Origin: an uncultured Chloracidobacterium sp.
GTDB taxonomy: Bacteria > Acidobacteriota > Blastocatellia > Pyrinomonadales > Pyrinomonadaceae
Direction: 5' to 3'
Assembly: GCA_937941715.1 (NCBI GenBank)
Contig: CALDGX010000046.1
Span: 1-17,166, forward strand
DNA length: 17,166 bases
Below, piece after piece: positions 7,789 through 13,475 of the stretch (positions within the stretch are counted from its first letter, which is position 1; each line of letters starts with the position of its first letter). The notes below the pieces were generated by a model. The model did no database searches. It saw nothing but the letters and a program-made list of their open reading frames with translations, and was not told the origin of the DNA. The position numbers and the translations under genes are program-made.

Positions 7789-8310
7789 TCAATCTGCCAG
7801 CCATTTGTGCATCACCGGGAACGGAGCCACGCCGAGTTCGGCCGCACGCGAAGGCGAGTACGCCATTCCGTGTTCCGAAAGGCCCGGCAATCCGAGAATA
7901 TTGCCGATCGAGATATTGAACAGGATCGCTTCGGACTTGCCGTGGTAACCGTCCCTGTGGAATACGACCGCCGGATCGATCCCTAAGAATACCGACGCCG
8001 CATATGACCAAGCGATGGCCTGCACCTCGACCACGGCAGCGTTGACATCGGGCAGAACGACCTCACCAGATATCGTCGAACGGATCGCCGACGGAGCGAA
8101 TGCCAGATGTCCCGCTTCGTGCAAAAGGTCTCCGGGATACCGCAATTTCGCCTCATCGATCACCAATCCGCCGTCCTTTACCAGAATGCCGGGCAAAAAG
8201 GTGTCGCCGGCAATCTCGCCAAACGAGATATCCAGCCCGATATCACGGAGAAATCCGGCGATCGATCGGCCCAAGCTGCCATTTTCGGATCCGGTCACAC
8301 TTGCTTCCAT
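7789..8310 (-). CDS. Conserved hypothetical protein with HExxH motif
   Basis: 173 residues, no signal peptide. Residues 64-68 are HEAGH within the segment KLRYPGDLLHEAGHLA, a classical zinc-binding HExxH, and Glu95 in AAVVEVQAIAW could be a third ligand. FLPGILVKDGGLVIDE precedes the motif. Later comes a hydrophobic helix with WSYAAS and the tail GLPGLSEHGMAYSPSRAAELGV...FPVMHKWLAD. The size and motif position recall ImmA/IrrE-like minimal metallopeptidases, but I see no clear family signature, so the function is unassigned. The start at 8310 has no strong Shine-Dalgarno. The 135 bases between it and the TPR gene on the same strand show no terminator, so the two could be co-transcribed. Confidence 0.75.
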   Translation of the reverse strand: MEASVTGSENGSLGRSIAGFLRDIGLDISFGEIAGDTFLPGILVKDGGLVIDEAKLRYPGDLLHEAGHLAFAPSAIRSTISGEVVLPDVNAAVVEVQAIAWSYAASVFLGIDPAVVFHRDGYHGKSEAILFNISIGNILGLPGLSEHGMAYSPSRAAELGVAPFPVMHKWLAD

Positions 8311-8368
8311 AGATCAAAAACTTTCACTTTCATTCTACCGATCGTCGCAACGTTTAACTAGGTGCTGA

Positions 8369-8397
8369 TTGACTTAGACATAAGTTTGGAAAATACT
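8369..8397 (+). promoter_or_regulatory. Candidate sigma70-type promoter for the ureohydrolase gene
   Basis: TTGACT (8369-8374) and AATACT (8392-8397) are separated by 17 bases, matching five and four of six consensus positions. Transcription would start around 8404, only a few bases before the ATG at 8411, giving an almost leaderless message. Confidence 0.4.
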
Positions 8398-8410
8398 TCA
8401 AGTAGGCATT

Positions 8411-9364
8411 ATGTCAAATATTTTCGAACTCACGACACGGCCCGATCCGAAGTTGCTATTTACACGCGGCGATAAAAATGACCCGCGTATGGGTGAGATC
8501 GTTCACTCGGACCCGGATCACTACGCTTCATCGGATATCGTAATTCTCGGCTGCCCGCAGGACGACGGGGTGACCCGCAATTTTGGCCGCAAAGGCGCCG
8601 CGGAGGCTCCCGACGCGATCCGCGATCAGTTTTATCGCCTGACGACGTTTAATATCAGAAAGCGCATTTTCGACCTCGGGAATACCGTCATCGGAGCGAC
8701 GCTCGAGGATACGCACGACACTCACGCTGAGGTCGTCGAGCAGGTGCTCCGCGACGGAAAACGTCTGATAGTACTCGGTGGCGGCAACGACATTTCGTAC
8801 CCGGACGGCGTCGCGATGGCAAAGGTCTTTGGGCCCGAGTGGTGGATCGGCGTAAATGTCGATTCGCACCTTGATGTGCGTCTGGCCGAAGAGCGGAACA
8901 GCGGAACGCAGTTCAGGCAGCTGCTGGACGGCGGTCACCTGCTGCCAACATATTTTTACGAGGTCGGGTTTCAAACGCACTTTTGTTCGCCGGTGTATTA
9001 CGAGTTTATCCGGGACCAAAAGGTGCACCGCATCAGCCTCGAACTTCTGAGATCGCGGGCCGAGGCCGACGTCGAACTAAAGGATATGATCCGCGACAAG
9101 TTCATCGGCCACAGTGCCAGCCTCAATACGTTCTTCAGCTTTGATATGGACGCCGTCCGCTCGGCGGATGCACCGGGAACGTCAGCCCCGTCGCCGCTCG
9201 GCTTGCGAGCGGGCGAGTTCATCACGCTCGTTAAATATGCCGCGTCGCTGGCAAATACGCGTATCATTGAGTTTACCGAGGTAAATCCGTCGTTTGACGT
9301 CGATCACCGCACAACGCGCCTGGTCGCGATCGGAATGCATCGGATCTGTACGGCCGCGGGTTGA
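8411..9364 (+). CDS. Formimidoylglutamase-like ureohydrolase (arginase/agmatinase fold)
   Basis: 317 residues, the usual size for HutG-type ureohydrolases. The two-manganese motifs are DSHLD (Asp151, His153, Asp155) and SFDMD (Asp245, Asp247), and NSGTQFRQLL matches the substrate loop of formimidoylglutamases. The first metal motif, normally GG(D/G)H, reads GGGND (123-127), so the expected metal-ligand His is Asn126. If active, it would hydrolyse N-formimino-L-glutamate to glutamate and formamide, the step after HutI, which fits hutI and hutU in the same window. The substitution may mean altered metal loading, a different substrate, or a lineage-specific active form. It is transcribed divergently from the HExxH gene; its start is preceded by AGTAGG. 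I am confident of the fold, less of the reaction. Confidence 0.85.
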   Translation: MSNIFELTTRPDPKLLFTRGDKNDPRMGEIVHSDPDHYASSDIVILGCPQDDGVTRNFGRKGAAEAPDAIRDQFYRLTTFNIRKRIFDLGNTVIGATLEDTHDTHAEVVEQVLRDGKRLIVLGGGNDISYPDGVAMAKVFGPEWWIGVNVDSHLDVRLAEERNSGTQFRQLLDGGHLLPTYFYEVGFQTHFCSPVYYEFIRDQKVHRISLELLRSRAEADVELKDMIRDKFIGHSASLNTFFSFDMDAVRSADAPGTSAPSPLGLRAGEFITLVKYAASLANTRIIEFTEVNPSFDVDHRTTRLVAIGMHRICTAAG

Positions 9365-9375
9365 CCTGCCGCGGC
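9353..9375 (+). terminator. GC-rich hairpin at the end of the ureohydrolase gene
   Basis: GCCGCGG (9353-9359) and CCGCGGC (9369-9375) pair perfectly around a nine-base loop that holds the TGA stop. No T tract follows, so it is not a standard intrinsic terminator; it may still slow polymerase or protect the 3' end. Confidence 0.3.
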
Positions 9376-9415
9376 GGCAATCGGCGGCGCGATCGGCTTT
9401 CGGAGCTGTCGCGAC

Positions 9416-9444
9416 TTGACAGTTTTATCGGTGTTTGGCATTCT
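9416..9444 (+). promoter_or_regulatory. Candidate promoter for tRNA-Val
   Basis: A perfect TTGACA (9416-9421) is followed after 17 bases by CATTCT (9439-9444), a weak -10 box (three of six). Transcription would start about 28 bases before the mature tRNA and may continue into the thrS leader. Confidence 0.4.
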
Positions 9445-9479
9445 TAAGGTTCGCTTTTCGTAAGAAATACGCGAGGTGT

Positions 9480-9554
<75 letters not shown>

Positions 9555-9571
9555 TTTATATTTTCGATAAG

Positions 9572-9622
9572 ATGCTTTCTAAGAACTTTGCTGTTTTTAT
9601 AACTACTACGACACGCTTCTAA
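9572..9622 (+). CDS. Threonine-rich leader peptide upstream of thrS
   Basis: A 16-codon ORF reads MLSKNFAVFITTTTRF and then TAA. Residues 11-14 are encoded by four consecutive Thr codons (ACT ACT ACG ACA, 9602-9613). It lies 194 bases upstream of thrS and is followed by sequence that can form mutually exclusive RNA hairpins. This is the arrangement of amino-acid biosynthetic and aminoacyl-tRNA synthetase leader peptides such as ThrL and PheM of enterobacteria: a ribosome stalling at Thr codons when charged tRNA-Thr is scarce would let transcription proceed into thrS. The start has only a weak ribosome-binding site (GATAAG). A TATATT at 9557-9562 could be a -10 box that would make the leader nearly leaderless; otherwise it is co-transcribed with tRNA-Val. 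The peptide itself probably has no function after synthesis. Confidence 0.7.
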   Translation: MLSKNFAVFITTTTRF

Positions 9623-9671
9623 TGGCGTGACCGTCGAACTGCGGTTGAACGGGTTCGACATTTGCAAAGTC

Positions 9672-9744
9672 GCTTTTATCGGATCAGATCTTGAATAGTA
9701 GTAGGTTGTTAATCGCTAGTTATCCAGCGTTGATCGATAAAGGC
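9672..9744 (+). promoter_or_regulatory. Candidate antiterminator stem of the thrS leader
   Basis: GCTTTTATCGGATCA (9672-9686) can pair with TGATCGATAAAGGC (9731-9744) over 14 pairs with one bulged G (9681) and one G-T wobble. The right arm takes the first three bases (GGC, 9742-9744) of the following terminator hairpin, so the two cannot form together. The left arm can instead be held by the leader region: CGATAA (9565-9570) pairs with TTATCG (9676-9681), and ACTTTGC (9585-9591, inside the leader ORF) pairs with GCAAAGT (9664-9670). That gives the switch expected of an attenuator. Confidence 0.55.
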
Positions 9745-9786
9745 CGGACGCAATGTCGGGCTTGAGCGGCATGTTGCCGGTCTTTT
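9742..9786 (+). terminator. Candidate attenuator hairpin before thrS
   Basis: GGCCGG (9742-9747) pairs with CCGGTC (9777-9782), then across an ACG bulge CAATG (9751-9755) pairs with TGTTG (9772-9776), including wobbles. TTTT follows at 9783-9786. It ends 30 bases before the thrS start. The T run is short, so termination strength is uncertain. Confidence 0.5.
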
Positions 9787-9816
9787 GGCGGACGATAATT
9801 AACTTTTAACAGGTAT

Positions 9817-11772
9817 ATGAGCGAAATTAACGTAAAATACGGTGAAAACCTGCGGCCTTTTCCCGCGCCTGCGACGGTCCTGGATGCCTTTAAGGCACTC
9901 GACCGCGACGTGCTGAAGCGCACTCTGGCCGCCAAGGTCAACGGCGAACAGGTCGATCTCGGCAGCAGTTTGCCCGAGACCGGTGAGACCGTCGTCATCG
10001 AGCCGATCACGTCTGATTCGGACGACGGCCTGGAATTGATCCGCCATTCGACCGCTCATCTGCTCGCGGCCGCCATACTCGACCTGTTTCCGGGAACAAA
10101 GCTCGGCGTCGGGCCGGCACTGATGGAAGACCCGCGTTACGGCTACTATTACGACATAATCGCCCCACGGCAGCTGACCGAGGCTGATCTGCCGGTTATC
10201 GAAAAGAAAATGAAGGCGATGGCGAAGCAAAACCTGCCCTATCGCCGGGAGATCGTCGAAAAGGCGAGGATCCTCGACATTTTTGAGGGCCGTGAAGAAC
10301 CGCTCAAATGCGAGCTGATCTCTGACAAGGTCACCGACACCGCCAGCATCTATTACATCGACAATTCGCCGTTCATTGATTTTTGCCTCGGGCCGCACGT
10401 TCCGCATACCGGCAAGCTCGGAGCCTTCAAGCTGCTCGCACTCTCGGGTGCCTACTGGAAGGGCGACGCGACGCGCGAACAGATGCAACGCATCTACGGG
10501 ACCGCATTTGCACGGCAGGAGGAACTCGACGCTTGGCTCAAACAACGCGAAGAGGCCGAAAAACGCGATCACCGAAAGCTCGGACGCGAACTGGACCTTT
10601 TTTCGATCTCCGACGATTATGGCCAGGGCCTTATTCTCTGGCACCCCAAGGGCGGTGTCGTTCGAATGGAGATGGAACGGCTGCTCCGCGAGGAACTCGA
10701 GCAGCGTGGTTACAGTTTTGTCTTCACGCCGCACATCGCCAAGCGCGCATTGTGGGTGACGAGCGGTCACGAAGGAAACTATTCAGATTCGATGTACGCT
10801 CCGACGAGCATCGAAGAAGAGGAGTACCGCCTGAAGCCGATGAACTGCCCGTTTCATATCGGCATTTATAAGTCCAGCCCGCGGTCGTACCGCGATCTGC
10901 CGCAGCGATATTCAGAAATGGGCACCGTGTATCGAGCCGAGCTTTCGGGCACGCTGCACGGACTAATGCGTGTACGCGGCTTTTCGGTCGATGACGCGCA
11001 TTTGTTCGTCCGCCCGGATCAGGTCCACGCGGAGGTCGCCGACTGTTTGGATTTTGCGATCAAGGTTTTTGATACCTACGGATTTGATAAGGTCAAATTT
11101 GAGCTGTCGGTTCGCGGTGGTGCTGAAAACAAGGGTTATCTCGGCTCTGACGAGGACTGGAACGCCGCAGAAGAGCAACTCGCGAGTGCCCTCAAGGAAC
11201 GCGGCATCTCGTATGAACGGATCGAGGGCGAAGCGGCGTTTTACGGTCCGAAGATCGACATCAAGATCGAGGATGCGATAGGGCGCGTCTGGCAGTTGGG
11301 AACGATCCAGCTTGATTTCAACCTGCCCGAGCGGTTCGAACTGGAATTTACCGGTGACGACAACCTCAAGCACCGCCCGTTCATGATCCACCGGGCGTTG
11401 TTCGGGTCGATCGAGCGTTTCTTCGGAGTTTTGATCGAGCATTACGCCGGTGCATTCCCGCTCTGGCTCGCCCCGGTTCAGGTGACGGTGCTGCCGATCA
11501 CCGACCGCATCAACGAATACGCCGAGCAGGTCGCCGATGAACTTCGCCGGGCCGGTTTCAGGGTCGAGTCGAATACACGCTCTGATAAGATCGGGGCTAA
11601 GATCCGCGACGCCCAGATGCAAAAGATACCGTATATGCTGGTCCTCGGCGACCAGGAATTGGAGAACAAGCAGGTCGCGGTTCGCGAACGTAAACAGGGA
11701 GATATCGGTGCGATGTCTCTGAATAAGTTCAAGGAGATGATCACGCTTCAAAAGGAAAAGCGTCGTCTCTAA
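9817..11772 (+). CDS. thrS: Threonyl-tRNA synthetase (ThrRS)
   Basis: Attaches threonine to tRNA-Thr in the cytoplasm; 651 residues, full length for the bacterial form. Domain order: TGS domain (about 1-62), second N-terminal editing domain with HSTAH (His77, His81) and CLGPHVPHTG with the Cys/His needed to clear Ser-tRNA-Thr, a class II catalytic core, and an anticodon-binding domain (about 545-645, APVQVTVLPITD...). The core shows motif 1 near LILWHPKGGVVRMEMERLL, the zinc-ligand Cys in LKPMNCPFH, motif 2 YRDLPQRYSEMGTVYR, and motif 3 HRALFGSIERFFGVLIEHY. The ATG at 9817 is preceded only by a weak AGG. It heads the thrS-infC-rpmI-rplT translation cluster, as in many bacteria, and lies behind the Thr leader peptide and attenuator described separately. 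Confidence 0.98.
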   Translation: MSEINVKYGENLRPFPAPATVLDAFKALDRDVLKRTLAAKVNGEQVDLGSSLPETGETVVIEPITSDSDDGLELIRHSTAHLLAAAILDLFPGTKLGVGPALMEDPRYGYYYDIIAPRQLTEADLPVIEKKMKAMAKQNLPYRREIVEKARILDIFEGREEPLKCELISDKVTDTASIYYIDNSPFIDFCLGPHVPHTGKLGAFKLLALSGAYWKGDATREQMQRIYGTAFARQEELDAWLKQREEAEKRDHRKLGRELDLFSISDDYGQGLILWHPKGGVVRMEMERLLREELEQRGYSFVFTPHIAKRALWVTSGHEGNYSDSMYAPTSIEEEEYRLKPMNCPFHIGIYKSSPRSYRDLPQRYSEMGTVYRAELSGTLHGLMRVRGFSVDDAHLFVRPDQVHAEVADCLDFAIKVFDTYGFDKVKFELSVRGGAENKGYLGSDEDWNAAEEQLASALKERGISYERIEGEAAFYGPKIDIKIEDAIGRVWQLGTIQLDFNLPERFELEFTGDDNLKHRPFMIHRALFGSIERFFGVLIEHYAGAFPLWLAPVQVTVLPITDRINEYAEQVADELRRAGFRVESNTRSDKIGAKIRDAQMQKIPYMLVLGDQELENKQVAVRERKQGDIGAMSLNKFKEMITLQKEKRRL

Positions 11773-11786
11773 GATCGCTTAATAAC

Positions 11787-11794
11787 AAAGGAGG
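11787..11794 (+). promoter_or_regulatory. Strong Shine-Dalgarno that fixes the ATC start of infC
   Basis: AAAGGAGG ends five bases before ATC at 11800, ideal spacing. No ATG, GTG or TTG lies in frame between the thrS stop and the conserved IF3 N-terminus, so this site supports initiation at ATC. Confidence 0.75.
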
Positions 11795-11799
11795 CACTT

Positions 11800-12477
11800 A
11801 TCGCTAGAAGATTTGGTGGAAATAGATTTAAGCCGCGGTTTCGTGAGCCGCTTCACCGCACGAACGAGAGGATCAGGGTCCCTTCGGTACGTGTAGTGAC
11901 AGAAGACGGTGAAACGCTCGGCGTGATGGACACGCGGGACGCGATCCAGGAAGCGAGAAATCGGGGCATCGACCTCGTTGAGATCGCCCCGAACGCAAAA
12001 CCGCCGGTTTGCAAGATCATCGATTACGGTAAATTCCTTTACGAGCAAAAAAAGAAGGCTCACGAAGCGAAAAAGAAACAGGTCACTGTGCAGGTCAAGG
12101 AGATCAAGTTTCGCCCGGGAACGGATGATCACGATTACGACTATCGTAAAGAGAACGCCCGCAAATGGCTTAATGACGGCGATAAAGTACGTGCCGCGAT
12201 CGCATTTCGCGGACGTGAGATGACGCACCGCGAACTCGGTGCCAAGATCCTTAAGAAGTTGACCGAGGATCTGACTGACGTGGCCGATGTCGAGGTTTAC
12301 CCAAAGATGGAAGGCTATCAGATGTTCACCATCTTCGTGCCTAAAAAGACGAAGGTAGCCGAAAAGAAACCGGCACCTGCTGTCGAGGACAAGAAAGCGG
12401 AGAAGGCCGAAAAAGCGGCTAAAAAGCCGGCGGCAAAGCCCGCAGCGGTCGAAAAGGACGACGACGAAATATTTTAG
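11800..12477 (+). CDS. infC: Translation initiation factor IF-3, non-canonical ATC start
   Basis: IF3 binds the 30S subunit, keeps it apart from 50S and rejects non-standard start codons and mismatched initiator pairing. 225 residues. The N-terminus MARRFGGNRFKPRF is followed by the signature RTNERIRVPSVRVVTEDGE, the N-domain (LGVMDTRDAIQEARNRGIDLVEIAPNAKPPVCKIIDYGKF), the Lys-rich linker helix, and the C-domain (VKEIKFRPGTDDHDYDYRKENARKWL... REMTHRELGAKIL). From about residue 181 it carries an extra Lys/Ala/Glu-rich tail ending DDDEIF. The first usual start codon in frame is GTG at 11896, which would delete 32 conserved residues, so ATC at 11800 is the start. In E. coli infC starts with ATT and IF3 represses its own synthesis through it; the same autoregulation is inferred here. 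Confidence 0.93.
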   Translation: MARRFGGNRFKPRFREPLHRTNERIRVPSVRVVTEDGETLGVMDTRDAIQEARNRGIDLVEIAPNAKPPVCKIIDYGKFLYEQKKKAHEAKKKQVTVQVKEIKFRPGTDDHDYDYRKENARKWLNDGDKVRAAIAFRGREMTHRELGAKILKKLTEDLTDVADVEVYPKMEGYQMFTIFVPKKTKVAEKKPAPAVEDKKAEKAEKAAKKPAAKPAAVEKDDDEIF

Positions 12478-12524
12478 AGAGCACTTTAAGTAGCTCCACC
12501 TAAGTTATACAAAGGAGAGAGGTT

Positions 12525-12728
12525 ATGCCTAAACTAAAAACACACAAGGGCGCGGCAAAGCGTTTTCGCTCGACCGCCAGCGGCAAGTTCAAACGCGGAC
12601 ACTCGCACGCTCGCCATATTTTGACGAAAAAGACCGCCAAACGTAAACGCAATCTCGATATCGACGTGTTGGTATCAGAGGGCGATCAGAAGCGCGTGGA
12701 GAAGATGCTGCCGTATGGCCGCGACTAA
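12525..12728 (+). CDS. rpmI: 50S ribosomal protein bL35
   Basis: 67 residues, normal length and highly basic. The sequence MPKLKTHKGAAKRFRSTASG, the following KFKRGHSHARHILTKKTAKRKRNL and the end VEKMLPYGRD match bL35 throughout. It is a component of the large ribosomal subunit. AAAGGAGAGAGG precedes the ATG closely. It lies 47 bases after infC in the conserved infC-rpmI-rplT order and is presumably co-transcribed with them. Confidence 0.98.
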   Translation: MPKLKTHKGAAKRFRSTASGKFKRGHSHARHILTKKTAKRKRNLDIDVLVSEGDQKRVEKMLPYGRD

Positions 12729-12734
12729 ATAAGG

Positions 12735-12803
12735 GATATTGAATGACGAATATCGAACATTCTCGATCCGGTACTTAACATTCGAGATTCGATATTCCAT
12801 ATC
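12735..12803. repeat. Long imperfect inverted repeat between rpmI and rplT
   Basis: GAATATCGAA (12748-12757) and TTCGATATTC (12788-12797) are perfect inverted copies. Directly inside them TCTCGA (12761-12766) pairs with TCGAGA (12782-12787) after a three-base bulge, leaving a 15-base loop. An outer GATAT/ATATC pair (12735-12739, 12799-12803) brings the foot next to the GGAGG of rplT at 12804. It fills most of the 84-base gap. It could control L20 translation, mark a processing site, or be a copy of a dispersed intergenic repeat. Confidence 0.65.
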
Positions 12804-12812
12804 GGAGGAATT

Positions 12813-13184
12813 ATGCCAAGAGCAAAACGTGGGAATAAGCGTCTAGAGAAACGTAAGAAAATATTAGCCTTAGCGAAAGGCTATCGTGGGACCAAGTCGA
12901 AGCTTTACCGTTCGGCAAAGGAGTCGGTCGAGCGTGCATTAAACTTTGCATACACCGGCCGTAAGCTGAAAAAGCGTGATTTTCGTAAGCTGTGGATCGT
13001 TCGTATCAACGCGGCCTGCCGTTTGAATGAGATCAAGTATTCGCAGTTCATTCACGGCCTGAATCTTGCCGGCATCGAACTCGACCGCAAGGTCCTCGCT
13101 GATATGGCTGTTAAGCAGCCTGAGGCTTTCACTGCCGTTGCCAACAAGGCGAAATCCGCTCTCGAAAACCGCGCAGCAGCATAA
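12813..13184 (+). CDS. rplT: 50S ribosomal protein bL20
   Basis: 123 residues. MPRAKRGNKRLEKRKKILAL, GYRGTKSKLYRSAKESVERALNFAY, RKLKKRDFRKLWIVRINAACR and the C-terminal AGIELDRKVLADMAV are diagnostic of bL20, an early-assembling large-subunit protein that binds 23S rRNA. Bacterial L20 often represses its own operon by binding the message; the dyad just upstream is a candidate target, which is inference. GGAGG lies four bases before the ATG. The next gene starts four bases after the stop. Confidence 0.98.
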   Translation: MPRAKRGNKRLEKRKKILALAKGYRGTKSKLYRSAKESVERALNFAYTGRKLKKRDFRKLWIVRINAACRLNEIKYSQFIHGLNLAGIELDRKVLADMAVKQPEAFTAVANKAKSALENRAAA

Positions 13185-13188
13185 GCCA

Positions 13189-13461
13189 ATGCTGTTCATG
13201 GTGATCGAACATTTCAAAGGCCGCGATCCTGCACCTGTCTATCGACGTTTTGCAGATCGCGGCCGTTTGATGCCCGAAGGCCTAAACTACGTAAGTAGTT
13301 GGATCGAAGTCGGCATGGATCGATGCTTCCAGGTCATGGAGACCAACGACCCAATTCTCCTGCAGGAATGGATAAAGAACTGGGGCGACCTCGTCGATTT
13401 TGAGGTCGTGCCGGTTGTGACGTCGGCTGAGATGGTCGAACTCTTCAAAAGCGAAGAATAG
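13189..13461 (+). CDS. DUF3303-type small protein
   Basis: 90 residues: MLFMVIEHFKGRDPAPVYRR, FADRGRLMPEGLNYVSSWIE, then VGMDRCFQVMETNDPILLQEW and LVDFEVVPVVTSAEMVELF. This matches my memory of DUF3303, a family of ferredoxin-like small proteins related in style to dimeric alpha-beta barrels; no reaction is known. It starts four bases after the rplT stop without its own Shine-Dalgarno, so it is likely translated by coupling to rplT. The open frame continues upstream inside rplT but that part does not resemble a protein. It converges with kbl, with 14 bases between stop codons and no clear terminator. Confidence 0.82.
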   Translation: MLFMVIEHFKGRDPAPVYRRFADRGRLMPEGLNYVSSWIEVGMDRCFQVMETNDPILLQEWIKNWGDLVDFEVVPVVTSAEMVELFKSEE

Positions 13462-13475
13462 CCATTCTGATCAAG

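Noticed and set aside
7285..7986. A 233-codon plus-strand frame across the TPR gene start and the HExxH gene end
   Set aside because: Antisense to two credible genes, Arg-rich low-complexity composition, no ribosome site.
9441..9466. TTCTTA/TAAGAA inverted repeat between the tRNA promoter and tRNA-Val
   Set aside because: Six AT-rich pairs with a 14-base loop are likely by chance and have no T tract.
9816..9816. A T-box riboswitch before thrS
   Set aside because: The T-box AGGGUGGNACCGCG element is absent from 9555-9816; the Thr leader peptide explains the region better.
9799..10770. A 323-codon minus-strand frame opposite thrS
   Set aside because: Covers the conserved thrS coding region in antisense and has no recognisable protein features.
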